Positions 34,117 through 41,679 of a stretch of 64,000 nt of DNA are shown here, one piece after another. The stretch comes from Variovorax paradoxus (GTDB taxonomy: Bacteria; Pseudomonadota; Gammaproteobacteria; Burkholderiales; Burkholderiaceae_C), in the NCBI RefSeq assembly GCF_030815975.1, contig NZ_JAUSXL010000002.1, positions 2,480,001 to 2,544,000 on the forward strand, in the 5' to 3' direction. A program made the translations under genes and the position numbers. The notes below the pieces were generated by a model. That model saw only the letters and a list, made by a program, of their open reading frames with translations, made no database searches and was not told where the DNA came from. How positions within the stretch are numbered: position 1 is the stretch's first letter; the number at the start of each line of letters is the position of its first letter.

Positions 34117-34800
34117 ATGAAAATTCTGATCGCCGACGACCACCGGCTCGTCATCGAAGCGGTCAAGGCCAAGTTGTCGGAGCTCGAGCCCGGCATCGAG
34201 TTCGTCCTGGCGATGAGCGTCGACGAATTGCTTGCCGGCGCCACCGACGAGCTCGACCTGGCCCTGATCGACCTCAACATGCCCGGCGCCGCCGGCCAGG
34301 CGCACATCGACGAAATCCGCCGCCGCCATCCGGCCGTGCCGGTCATCGTGCTCTCGGGCTACGAAGACCCGGCCATCATGCGCAGCGCGCTCGAACGCGG
34401 CGTGCTCGGCTTCATTCCCAAGGCCTACTCGCCCGAGGTCATGCTGTCGGCCGTGCGGCTGGTGCTGGCCGGCGGCGTGTACGTGCCGCCCATGATGCTC
34501 ACGGCGCTGCCGCCCGGCATCGTGGCCGGCGTGGCGCCTGCGCAGAACGGCGATGCGCGCTCTGCAGGCGCTTCCTCGCAGACGCTCGAGCACCTGCGCA
34601 GCGTGCTCACCGAGCGCCAGGTCGAGGTGCTGCAGCTGCTGTCGCAGGGCAAGCCCAACAAGCTCATCGGCCGCAGCCTCGGCATCAGCGAAGGCACGGT
34701 CAAGATCCACCTGGCGGCGATCTTCCGCGCGCTCAACGTGCGCAACCGCACCGAGGCGGTGGTGGCCGCGCAGGCGCTGACCGAAGCGCAGCAGGCCTGA
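34117..34800 (+). CDS. LuxR-family response regulator (orphan)
   Basis: The ATG at 34117 opens a 227-residue protein beginning MKILIADDH. Residues 1 to about 120 are a receiver domain with the acidic pair DD, the phospho-acceptor in ALIDLNMPG and the conserved Lys in FIPKAYSPEV. Residues about 160-225 are a LuxR-type helix-turn-helix (LTERQVEVLQLLSQGKPNK, GISEGTVKIHLAAIFRALNV). No histidine kinase gene is adjacent. It is divergent from tssL across 249 bp that also hold a short direct repeat (GGGACACTGGGACAC). It might regulate the T6SS membrane genes, on position only. Confidence 0.87.
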   Translation: MKILIADDHRLVIEAVKAKLSELEPGIEFVLAMSVDELLAGATDELDLALIDLNMPGAAGQAHIDEIRRRHPAVPVIVLSGYEDPAIMRSALERGVLGFIPKAYSPEVMLSAVRLVLAGGVYVPPMMLTALPPGIVAGVAPAQNGDARSAGASSQTLEHLRSVLTERQVEVLQLLSQGKPNKLIGRSLGISEGTVKIHLAAIFRALNVRNRTEAVVAAQALTEAQQA

Positions 34801-34848
34801 GCCGCAACGAAGGCCGGCGCGGTTGCGAGCGCGGCGTTCTCCTCTCGT

Positions 34849-35298
34849 TCAGGAGCAGCTGAGCTTCATCGCCTCGATGCGGCCGCCGAAGCCGAGCTTT
34901 CGCATCAGCCCGCCTTCACGGCTGTTGGCCGCGAAGTTGACCGTCCGGTCCCTGAACATCGCGTGTTCATACACCTGGAGCGTGGCGCGCGGGCCCACGC
35001 TCACGCTGTCGATGTCGCGCTTGAGCTGCCGTGCGGTGCCCCGGTCCATGCTCTGCACCTCGGCCGGACCCACCAGCGTCAGCATGTCGCCCTGGAAGTT
35101 GCGCCCGGTATAGAACTGGGCCCAGCAGCCGGAGGCCAGCGCGGGGTCCTCGATGCGCACCGGCACCAGCAGGATCGTGGGGTCGGGCTGGTTGTCCGTG
35201 GAGGCTGTCGGACTGGCCGAGCGCGTGGGACCCGGCATGTTGGAGCAGGCACCAAGCGCCATTGCGCCGGCAATCATGAGATAGCGGAAATTCTTCAT
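34849..35298 (-). CDS. Lipoprotein with a beta/gamma-crystallin-like domain
   Basis: The start at 35298 gives a lipoprotein signal (KNFRYLMIAGAMALGAC; lipobox LGAC) and a 149-residue precursor. The mature part contains GCWAQFYTGRNFQGDMLTLVG and TLQVYEHAMFRDRTVNF, both of the Greek-key type found in beta/gamma-crystallins, which often bind calcium. The 48-bp gap to the convergent regulator gene holds no clear terminator. Function is unknown; periplasmic-facing outer membrane location is predicted. An upstream extension to 35382 would bury the signal peptide and is rejected. Confidence 0.75.
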   Translation of the reverse strand: MKNFRYLMIAGAMALGACSNMPGPTRSASPTASTDNQPDPTILLVPVRIEDPALASGCWAQFYTGRNFQGDMLTLVGPAEVQSMDRGTARQLKRDIDSVSVGPRATLQVYEHAMFRDRTVNFAANSREGGLMRKLGFGGRIEAMKLSCS

Positions 35299-35547
35299 TG
35301 GATCGGGATGGTTGTGCAGTTGGGAAAGCGAGCCGCCCAGGCTAGCGGCCACGGTTCCCCGCCGCGTAGGAAGAACGCCCAAGCTCCCGTCCCCGCGCCG
35401 CGACGGCAGCGTTTGCCGCGCGCAACGCCGGTGCGAAATCTCCGCGAATGGCTGCTGCCCGGATGCGCCCCTTTCCTACGCCAGCCGCTGCTTCGAATGT
35501 CCAGTCTGGCCATTCATTCCCACCCCACTTTTTCATTGAAGGAAGCC

Positions 35548-35901
35548 ATGGCCACGAGCAGCATCCTGGGAGGCGACCGTCCGCCAGAGGAACCGAAGGG
35601 AAAGGACGTCGACCGCCTGGGCCCCAGCGACACGAGCGACAGCGGAAGCGACGTGCGCACGTCGCGCGAACGCACCGCCATTCCCGATGATGCCGCGGAG
35701 GGCGCCATCCCCATCGCGCACGAAAGCAGCACCGACGCCGAAGGCACCGGCGAGCGCGCGTCGGCGGACGCTCCGCCATCGGCGCCCGATGCGGACATCC
35801 TGCCTGACCGCACCGAGGACGCGGGCGCGCCCGACGAGCTTGCCGGCACGGAAGATGAAGAAAACGACGAAGCGGAGGACGCCGGCGACAAGCCCGATTG
35901 A
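35548..35901 (+). CDS. Small acidic, probably disordered protein, hypothetical
   Basis: The ATG at 35548 (ribosome site GAAGGAAG) encodes 117 residues. The composition is dominated by Asp, Glu, Ser, Pro and Ala (for example LGPSDTSDSGSDVRTSRE, then EDEENDEAEDAGDKPD at the end), with almost no hydrophobic core, so it is likely intrinsically disordered. No family is recognised, though similar proteins seem familiar from Comamonadaceae. It precedes a second hypothetical gene. Confidence 0.65.
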   Translation: MATSSILGGDRPPEEPKGKDVDRLGPSDTSDSGSDVRTSRERTAIPDDAAEGAIPIAHESSTDAEGTGERASADAPPSAPDADILPDRTEDAGAPDELAGTEDEENDEAEDAGDKPD

Positions 35902-35921
35902 GGCGAGTCCGGTGCAACGCC

Positions 35922-36377
35922 ATGCATGGCCAACTTGACTGCGCGCTCCACGGCCTCCAGCAGCTTGCCTATGCGCGAATCGCGCGCGAATTCCACCGTG
36001 CGTGGCAGGCGAGGGCGGACGTTCCCGCGTCGTGCGAGGCCGCGATCGGCGAGGCGCATCGCCGGGTGCTGCACTGCGAGCAGGTGCTCGCGCAACTGCG
36101 CCTCCTGATCGACGATCCATGCCAGATCGCGGAAATCAAGATTGCGCGCGCGCTGTACCTGCGCCTGCTGCTGGAAAGCGCGCCTGTGCGCCTGCAGTCA
36201 TGGAGCGACAGCGAAAGCTTTGACGACATGCCGAAGTCCCACCTGTTCGAATGGATTGCCTACGACTTCGAACGGCTCGAACTGGCCGAGCTGGAAGGCT
36301 CCATGACGCCGGAGGAAGCCGCTTCGTATGCGCAGGCGCTCGACGCGCGTGCCAGCAGCAGCCTGCGCGAGGAATGA
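35922..36377 (+). CDS. Helical hypothetical protein
   Basis: From the ATG at 35922 the protein has 151 residues and is mainly alpha-helical (LHGLQQLAYARIAREFHRAW, HCEQVLAQLRLLIDD, KIARALYLRLLLESAP), with an acidic Leu-rich end (YDFERLELAELEGSM). A TTG at 35898, overlapping the previous stop, is an alternative start adding eight residues; neither start has a strong ribosome site. No family is recognised. It converges on the gene at 36399-36626. Confidence 0.6.
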   Translation: MHGQLDCALHGLQQLAYARIAREFHRAWQARADVPASCEAAIGEAHRRVLHCEQVLAQLRLLIDDPCQIAEIKIARALYLRLLLESAPVRLQSWSDSESFDDMPKSHLFEWIAYDFERLELAELEGSMTPEEAASYAQALDARASSSLREE

Positions 36378-36398
36378 GCGCAGCACGCGCAGCCGTCG

Positions 36399-36626
36399 TC
36401 AGCCCCGGCCCAGGACGATCGCGCCATCCTGGATGTAGCGGTCGAACTCGAGCTTGGGAATGGCCGCGGTCAGCGACTGGCCGCTGTCGGTCCAGGTGAG
36501 CACGACGCTGTCGTCGGCCATCATGATCTGGCAGTTGCCCTTCGGGATCTTCAACTGCGGGCCATCGCCGGCGCGGAATGAGACATCGCCGGCGATGCGG
36601 GCGTCGATCTGCGTGGTGGAAGTCAT
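36399..36626 (-). CDS. Small conserved-type hypothetical protein
   Basis: The ATG at 36626 (minus strand) gives 75 residues starting TSTTQIDARIAGDVSFRAG. The protein is beta-rich (NCQIMMADDSVVLTWTDSGQ) and ends LEFDRYIQDGAIVLGRG. There is no signal peptide. Upstream in-frame sequence up to 36878 reads through an Arg/Cys-rich stretch and looks non-coding. No function is proposed. Confidence 0.6.
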   Translation of the reverse strand: MTSTTQIDARIAGDVSFRAGDGPQLKIPKGNCQIMMADDSVVLTWTDSGQSLTAAIPKLEFDRYIQDGAIVLGRG

Positions 36627-36716
36627 GGGACTGTAGATCCTTCGAAAAGCTGCAAGCCTCATTTCTCGCGCGCTCTTGGCTCGCGCGTGTAGGCAAGAAC
36701 AGCATTCCCGCGCCGG

Positions 36717-36743
36717 CCGCAGGCCTGCGGGGATTCGCAGGCC
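36717..36743. other. Overlapping palindrome and hairpin upstream of the DUF2383 gene
   Basis: In the 291-bp gap 36627-36917, CCGCAGGCCTGCGG (36717-36730) is a perfect palindrome. GGCCTGCG (36722-36729) can also pair with CGCAGGCC (36736-36743). The two structures exclude each other, as in a switch or a protein-binding site. The rest of the gap shows no gene. Confidence 0.35.
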
Positions 36744-36917
36744 GGACGCGCTCCGAAGAACGCTTACAGCGGACGTCAGGCGAAACCGACACCGGTCCTC
36801 GTTCACTCGAACACCATTTCTCCTGGGACCAGCGCAATGCGGCTGCCTTCCGGTACCGCATTTGCTGGCAATTTTCAATCCGCCTCCCTATCGATGAGGC
36901 ATACCAAGGAGTCAGAC

Positions 36918-37397
36918 ATGGCCAACCACATGAACACCGCCGACACCGCCACCACCGAGGACGTGGTCAAGGTGCTGAACGATCTGCTGGAGAACTCGCG
37001 CGACGGCGAATACGGCTTCCGCGCCTGTGCCGAGGAGGTCGACTCGCCGCAACTCAAGCAGGTCTTCCAGAGCCGCTCGGCCGAATGCGCCAAGGCAGCG
37101 GGAGAGCTGGCCCAGCTCATCCAGCGTTTCGGCGGCTCGCCCGACAAGGGCGGCACGGCGACCGGTGCCATGCACCGCGGCTGGGTGCACGTGAAGGGTT
37201 CGGTGGGCGCCAACAGCGCGCTCTCCATGCTCGAAGAGTGCGAGCGCGGTGAAGACGCCGCGGTGGCGCGCTACCGCAAGGCGCTGAAGGAGGATCTGCC
37301 AGCCGACGTGCGCGCGGTGATCCAGCAGCAGGCCGAAGGCGCCAAGCGCAACCACGACCAGATCAAGCGGCTGCGCGACGAGATGCGCACCAAGTAA
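36918..37397 (+). CDS. DUF2383 (PA2169-type) four-helix-bundle protein
   Basis: AAGGAGT stands six bases before the ATG at 36918, which decides this start over the ATG at 36894. The 159-residue protein resembles the PA2169/DUF2383 family: TTEDVVKVLNDLLENSRDGEYGF, CAEEVDSPQLKQVF and a C-terminal EGAKRNHDQIKRLRDEM. The family adopts a ferritin-like helical bundle; conserved Glu/His residues may bind metal. Its function is not established, but expression is often stress-linked. The gene stands alone before gph. Confidence 0.8.
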   Translation: MANHMNTADTATTEDVVKVLNDLLENSRDGEYGFRACAEEVDSPQLKQVFQSRSAECAKAAGELAQLIQRFGGSPDKGGTATGAMHRGWVHVKGSVGANSALSMLEECERGEDAAVARYRKALKEDLPADVRAVIQQQAEGAKRNHDQIKRLRDEMRTK

Positions 37398-37462
37398 AGG
37401 GGCTCTGCGCGAGGCGGGGCCACCGGGGGCAAAATGGACACCGTCCTGCAACTCCGGCGGCC

Positions 37463-38197
37463 TTGTCCTTGACCCCTGTTCACTTCGACCCCACCCGCTT
37501 CGATGCCGCCATCGTCGATCTCGACGGCACCATGGTCGACACCCTCGGCGATTTCGCGGTGTCGCTCAACCACATGCTCGGCGACCTTTCGCTGCCGCCA
37601 GTGGCGCCGGCCGCCATCGAGAAGATGGTGGGAAAGGGCTCCGAGCACCTGATTCTTTCGGCGCTCGCGCACGTGATGTCATCCGGCGGCGCGGTGCCTC
37701 AGGGTGCCGAGGCAGAGCTGCTGCATGCGCGCGCACAGGCGCTTTTCGACCGGGCCTGGGAACGCTACCAGCACCACTATCTCGCCATCAACGGACAGCA
37801 TTCGGCGGTGTATCCGGGCGTGGTCGAGGGTTTGAAGGCGCTGCGCTCGCGCGGCCTGCGCCTGGCTTGCCTCACCAACAAGCCGAGCTCGTTCGCCAAG
37901 CCGCTGCTGGCTGCGAAGGGGCTCGACGGCTTCTTCGACTTCGCCTTCGGCGGCGATGCCTTCGCGCGCAAGAAGCCCGACCCGCTGCCGCTCCTGAAGG
38001 CCTGCGAGGCGCTGGGCACCGTTCCCGCCCGCACACTGATGATCGGCGACTCGAGCAACGACGCCAAGGCCGCGCGCGCCGCCGGCTGCCCGGTGGTGCT
38101 CGTGACCTACGGCTACAACCATGGCGAGCCGATACGCGGCGTCGATGCCGACGGCTTCCTGGACTCGCTCGCCGAAATCGACCGGGCCGTTTCCTGA
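37463..38197 (+). CDS. gph: Phosphoglycolate phosphatase
   Basis: The 244-residue protein is a HAD-superfamily hydrolase. The nucleophile motif VDLDGTMVDT (about 18-27), motif II LTNKPSSFA, motif III Lys in KKPDPLPLLKA and motif IV MIGDSSNDAKAA are all present. It removes phosphate from 2-phosphoglycolate. The start is TTG at 37463, or a second TTG two codons on; no ATG exists upstream of the nucleophile motif. In Comamonadaceae gph commonly sits next to trpE, as here (one minus-strand gene intervenes). Length is normal. Confidence 0.9.
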   Translation: MSLTPVHFDPTRFDAAIVDLDGTMVDTLGDFAVSLNHMLGDLSLPPVAPAAIEKMVGKGSEHLILSALAHVMSSGGAVPQGAEAELLHARAQALFDRAWERYQHHYLAINGQHSAVYPGVVEGLKALRSRGLRLACLTNKPSSFAKPLLAAKGLDGFFDFAFGGDAFARKKPDPLPLLKACEALGTVPARTLMIGDSSNDAKAARAAGCPVVLVTYGYNHGEPIRGVDADGFLDSLAEIDRAVS

Positions 38198-38208
38198 CGG
38201 CGCTGCGG

Positions 38209-38805
38209 CTACTTGCCGAGCAGCGCGTCCTTGAGCTTCCAGTCGGCCGGCGCCGGCCCGAGCCAGATGCGCAGCAGCGCGTTGAAGAACGCGGGCTCCT
38301 TCACCGGATCGGGCTGCGGCACGCCGCGCACGGTCACCAGCGTCCCGGTACCCGGCAGCCAGTCGATGGTGAAGGTGTCGCCGGCCTTGAGCTGCTTCTG
38401 GTCGGAGAACATCCGGCCCATGCGCAGCAGCCCCGGAATGAGGTTGACCATCTCGCTCCTGGGCGAGTTTTCTTCCACGCCCTTGGTGAAGAACCTGCCC
38501 AGCTCGTCGGCATCGATGTCGCGCAGCATGGTGATGGCCACGCGCTTGGGTCCGGGCGCGGCCAGCGCCTCTTCGGGCGTGGAGACTTTCTTTCCAACGT
38601 ACAGCCCCGCCGCGTACACCTTGAAGATGGCCTTGTAGCGCACCCCCGCGCCGTTGAGCTGCAAGGTGCTGCCGCGCAGGTCGAGGGTGTCGTTCAGCTT
38701 GACGCCGGCCACGTCGACCTGCGCGGCCGAGGCGCCCAGCGCGAACCAGGCGCAGGCCAGCACGGCCAGGCGGGAGAACAGGGGCGGGAGCGAAAGAGCA
38801 GGCAC
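38209..38805 (-). CDS. Exported chalcone-isomerase-like protein
   Basis: The 198-residue precursor has a Sec signal (LFSRLAVLACAWFALGASAAQ, cleaved after ASA) and a mature part with the fold of the chalcone isomerase-like family: LNGAGVRYKAIFKVYAAGLY, ITMLRDIDADELGRFF and GTLVTVRGVPQPDPVKEP. Bacterial members lack flavonoid substrates and may bind fatty acids or other ligands; the role is unknown. It converges on gph with an 11-bp gap and is divergent from the trp leader. A perfect palindrome at 38824-38837 lies just upstream of its start. Confidence 0.82.
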   Translation of the reverse strand: MPALSLPPLFSRLAVLACAWFALGASAAQVDVAGVKLNDTLDLRGSTLQLNGAGVRYKAIFKVYAAGLYVGKKVSTPEEALAAPGPKRVAITMLRDIDADELGRFFTKGVEENSPRSEMVNLIPGLLRMGRMFSDQKQLKAGDTFTIDWLPGTGTLVTVRGVPQPDPVKEPAFFNALLRIWLGPAPADWKLKDALLGK

Positions 38806-38823
38806 GCGGGCTTCCTTGATTTG

Positions 38824-38837
38824 CGAACGATCGTTCG
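38824..38837. promoter_or_regulatory. Perfect 14-bp palindrome, possible operator
   Basis: CGAACGATCGTTCG is a perfect palindrome 18 bp upstream of the minus-strand chalcone-isomerase-like start. It lies between a TTGCGA (38821-38826, partly overlapping) and a TATCTT (38842-38847) that could form a plus-strand promoter with a short spacer. The shape fits a TetR-type operator. No matching regulator gene is adjacent. Confidence 0.45.
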
Positions 38838-38931
38838 AATGTATCTTTTCGTTTTACTGGCGGCCCTCGGGGGAACCCTGAAGGCGCCGGCTGCACCCGG
38901 CGGCGTTTTCGTGGGCTAAACTCCACGCTCC

Positions 38932-39015
38932 ATGTTCGTTCATCACATCATTCAAACAGGTGAAGGCAGCCGGGGAGCCTGGCCCTGGCGTCGCCATACT
39001 TCGCTGACTGTTTGA
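38932..39015 (+). CDS. trpL: Candidate trp leader peptide (attenuation)
   Basis: An ATG at 38932 opens a 27-codon frame ending at the TGA at 39013-39015, about 120 bp before trpE. It begins MFVHHIIQTG and contains Trp-Pro-Trp followed by RRHTS at residues 17-24, much like the Trp-Trp-Arg-Thr-Ser end of E. coli trpL. A 7-bp hairpin starts 3 bases after its stop. In classical attenuation, ribosome stalling at Trp codons switches downstream hairpins. No strong ribosome site is seen, so the call rests on Trp content, position and the hairpin. Confidence 0.6.
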   Translation: MFVHHIIQTGEGSRGAWPWRRHTSLTV

Positions 39016-39134
39016 TTGCACGGCGCACGCCGTGCGCCCGCGGTACCGGATCGCTTTTCTCGACTCCGGGCCACACCAGTGAATGACCTTGCCACCGGCC
39101 AAGCAGCGCCGGCCGGCAACTGGAGAACGAATCC
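39016..39134 (+). promoter_or_regulatory. trpE leader with hairpins (possible attenuator)
   Basis: GCACGGC (39018-39024) pairs with GCCGTGC (39029-39035) over a 4-base loop. A second stem, CCGGCC (39095-39100) with GGCCGG (39111-39116), lies close to the trpE ribosome site TGGAGAAC. A short T-rich stretch (GCTTTTCTC) lies between them. The exact terminator/antiterminator pairings were not resolved. Confidence 0.5.
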
Positions 39135-40637
39135 GTGATCACCGAACTTGAATTCAAGAGCCTCAGCGCCCAGGGCTACAACCGCATTCCGCTGATGGCC
39201 GAGGCCTTTGCCGACCTCGAAACGCCTCTTTCCCTCTATTTGAAGCTCGCTCATTCGCAAGGCGGCGGCAAGCACAGCTTTTTGCTCGAATCGGTGGTGG
39301 GCGGCGAGCGCTTCGGGCGCTACAGCTTCATCGGCCTGCCGGCGCGTACGCTGTTGCGCGCCAGCGGCTTCGGATCGGAGGCGGTGACCGAGGTGGTGAC
39401 CGACGGCCAGGTCGTCGAGACCGCCTCGGGCAATCCGCTCGATTTCATCGCCGAGTACCAGAAGCGCTTCAAAGTGGCGTTGCGGCCCGGCCTGCCGCGT
39501 TTCTGCGGCGGCCTCGCGGGGTACTTCGGCTACGACACCGTGCGCCACATCGAACGCAAGCTCGAAAAGAGCTGCCCGCCCGACGCGCTGGGCTGCCCCG
39601 ACATCCTGCTGCTGCAGTGCGAAGAGCTGGCCGTCATCGACAACCTCTCGGGCAAGCTCTACCTCATCGTCTATGCCGATCCGAAGCAGCCCGAGGCCTA
39701 CGCGGTGGGCAAGCGCCGCCTGCGCGAACTCAAGGAAAAGCTCAAGTATTCGGTGAGCGCGCCCGTCGTGAAGCCCACGCAGCCGCATCCGCCCGAGCGC
39801 AGCTTTGCCAAGGCCGACTACCTGGCGGCCGTGGAGCGCGCCAAGGAGATGATCGCCGCCGGCGACTTCATGCAGGTGCAGGTGGGCCAGCGCATCAGCA
39901 AGCGCTATACCGAGTCGCCGCTGTCGCTGTACCGCGCGCTGCGCTCGCTCAATCCCTCGCCCTACATGTACTACTACCACCTGGGCGATTTCCACGTGGT
40001 GGGCGCTTCGCCCGAGATCCTGGTGCGCCAGGAGAACACGGGCGACGGCGAACAGAAGATCACCATCCGCCCGCTGGCCGGCACGCGCCCGCGCGGCGCT
40101 TCGCTCGAGCTCGACAAGGCGGCCGAGGAAGAGCTCATCAACGACCCCAAGGAGCGCGCCGAGCACGTCATGCTGATCGACCTCGCGCGCAACGACATCG
40201 GCCGCATCGCCAAGACCGGCACCGTGAAGATGACCGAGGCCTTCGCGGTCGAGCGCTACAGCCACGTGATGCACATCGTGAGCAACGTCGAAGGCACGCT
40301 GAAGGACGGCATGACCGCCATCGACGTGCTCAAGGCCACGTTCCCGGCCGGCACGCTGACCGGCGCGCCCAAGGTGCATGCGATGGAACTCATCGACCAA
40401 CTCGAGCCCACCAAGCGCGGCCTCTACGGCGGCGCCTGCGGTTACATCAGCTATGCCGGCGACATGGACGTGGCCATCGCCATCCGCACCGGCATCGTGA
40501 AGGACCAGATGCTGCACGTGCAGGCCGCGGCCGGCGTGGTCGCCGATTCGGTGCCTGAGCTGGAGTGGAAAGAAACGGAAGCCAAGGCGCGCGCATTGCT
40601 GCGTGCCGCCGAACTGGTCGAGGAAGGCCTGGAATGA
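39135..40637 (+). CDS. trpE: Anthranilate synthase component I
   Basis: The 500-residue enzyme converts chorismate and ammonia (from TrpG) to anthranilate, the first committed step to tryptophan. The start is GTG at 39135, spaced 9 bases from TGGAG. The N-terminal feedback site LLES is present in KHSFLLESVVGGERFG. The chorismate-binding core has ASPEILVRQ, RPLAGTRPRG, LIDLARNDIGRI, MHIVSNVEG and the end FPAGTLTGAPKVHAMELID. Length is normal. A small GxxExxY gene lies between it and trpG. Confidence 0.97.
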   Translation: MITELEFKSLSAQGYNRIPLMAEAFADLETPLSLYLKLAHSQGGGKHSFLLESVVGGERFGRYSFIGLPARTLLRASGFGSEAVTEVVTDGQVVETASGNPLDFIAEYQKRFKVALRPGLPRFCGGLAGYFGYDTVRHIERKLEKSCPPDALGCPDILLLQCEELAVIDNLSGKLYLIVYADPKQPEAYAVGKRRLRELKEKLKYSVSAPVVKPTQPHPPERSFAKADYLAAVERAKEMIAAGDFMQVQVGQRISKRYTESPLSLYRALRSLNPSPYMYYYHLGDFHVVGASPEILVRQENTGDGEQKITIRPLAGTRPRGASLELDKAAEEELINDPKERAEHVMLIDLARNDIGRIAKTGTVKMTEAFAVERYSHVMHIVSNVEGTLKDGMTAIDVLKATFPAGTLTGAPKVHAMELIDQLEPTKRGLYGGACGYISYAGDMDVAIAIRTGIVKDQMLHVQAAAGVVADSVPELEWKETEAKARALLRAAELVEEGLE

Positions 40638-40698
40638 GCGCAGCGCCGGGCCGCCCCAAGCAAGCTCGCACCGCAGTGCGCAGCACGGAGGTACTACG

Positions 40699-41091
40699 AT
40701 GAATTCCGCACCCGATATCCAGAACGACTTCTCGCACGAGATCATCGGCGCCGCCGTCGAAGTGCAGCGCGTGCTCGGCACCGGCCTGAGCGAGGACGCC
40801 TATGCCGCGGCACTGGCCATCGAACTCGCCGAGCGCGAGATCGGCTTCACGCGCGACGTGGCGCTGTCGGCCAGCTACAAGGGCCGCTCGCTCGGCGAGG
40901 TGTACCGCGCGGGCTTCGTGGTCGAGCAGTCGGTCATCGTCGAGCTCAAGGCGGTCGACGCGCTGGCCGACCTGCACCGCGCGCAGGTGCTCGCCGCTCT
41001 GCGCCTCTCGGGCCTCAAGCTGGGCCTTCTGATCAACTTCAACGTGTTCCCCGTCGTCAAGGGCGTGCATAGGATTGTGAGCAAGCCATGA
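40699..41091 (+). CDS. GxxExxY protein (PD-(D/E)XK-like), inserted in the trp operon
   Basis: The 130-residue protein carries the name motif in GTGLSEDAY (Gly-x-x-Glu-x-x-Tyr), followed by a nuclease-like core: [20 protein letters not shown] has the Glu-x-Lys of PD-(D/E)XK folds, and the end is [20 protein letters not shown] precedes the ATG at 40699. The stop overlaps the trpG ATG by 4 bp, so it is translationally coupled to trpG. The family's function is unsettled; nuclease activity or NTPase partnership has been suggested. No link to tryptophan synthesis is known. Confidence 0.88.
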   Translation: MNSAPDIQNDFSHEIIGAAVEVQRVLGTGLSEDAYAAALAIELAEREIGFTRDVALSASYKGRSLGEVYRAGFVVEQSVIVELKAVDALADLHRAQVLAALRLSGLKLGLLINFNVFPVVKGVHRIVSKP

Positions 41092-41672
41092 AACTGCTGA
41101 TGATCGACAACTACGATTCCTTCACCTACAACATCGTCCAGTACCTGGGCGAGTTGGGTGCGGATGTTCAGGTGCACCGCAACGACGAGATCACGGTGGC
41201 GCAGATCGGCGAGCTGATCGCTTCGGGCGTCACGCGGCTCGTGGTGTCGCCGGGGCCCTGCTCGCCGGCGGAAGCGGGCGTTTCGGTGGCGGCCATCAAG
41301 GCGTTCGCTGGCAAGCTGCCGATCCTCGGCGTGTGCCTGGGCCACCAGGCCATCGGCGCGGCCTTCGGCGGCAAGATCATTCGCGCGCAGCAGCTCATGC
41401 ACGGCAAGACCAGCGAGATCACGACCACGCAGGAAGGCGTGTTCGCGGGGCTGCCCGAGAAGTTCATCGTCAACCGCTACCACTCGCTCTCCATCGAGCG
41501 CGAAAGCTGCCCGAAGGCGCTGGAGATCACCGCGTGGACCGACGACGGCGAGATCATGGGCGTGCGGCACACCGGCTTTGCGCATGAGGTGCGCATCGAG
41601 GGCGTGCAGTTCCACCCCGAATCCATCCTGACGGAGCACGGCCACGCCATGCTCAAGAACTTTCTCGATTGA
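41088..41672 (+). CDS. trpG: Anthranilate synthase component II (glutamine amidotransferase)
   Basis: The 194-residue class I glutamine amidotransferase supplies ammonia to TrpE. It starts [20 protein letters not shown]. The catalytic Cys lies in [10 protein letters not shown] (about residue 83), and the His-Glu pair in [14 protein letters not shown]. In many bacteria the same subunit also serves PabB in folate synthesis. The start overlaps the GxxExxY stop. A threonine aldolase gene follows 7 bp later. Confidence 0.96.
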   Translation: MKLLMIDNYDSFTYNIVQYLGELGADVQVHRNDEITVAQIGELIASGVTRLVVSPGPCSPAEAGVSVAAIKAFAGKLPILGVCLGHQAIGAAFGGKIIRAQQLMHGKTSEITTTQEGVFAGLPEKFIVNRYHSLSIERESCPKALEITAWTDDGEIMGVRHTGFAHEVRIEGVQFHPESILTEHGHAMLKNFLD

Positions 41673-41679
41673 CCCCGCT

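Noticed and set aside
36627..36878. Upstream extension of the small minus-strand gene at 36399-36626
   Set aside because: The added sequence is Arg/Cys-rich, lacks a ribosome site and contains the palindrome/hairpin; the 75-residue form is compact and protein-like.
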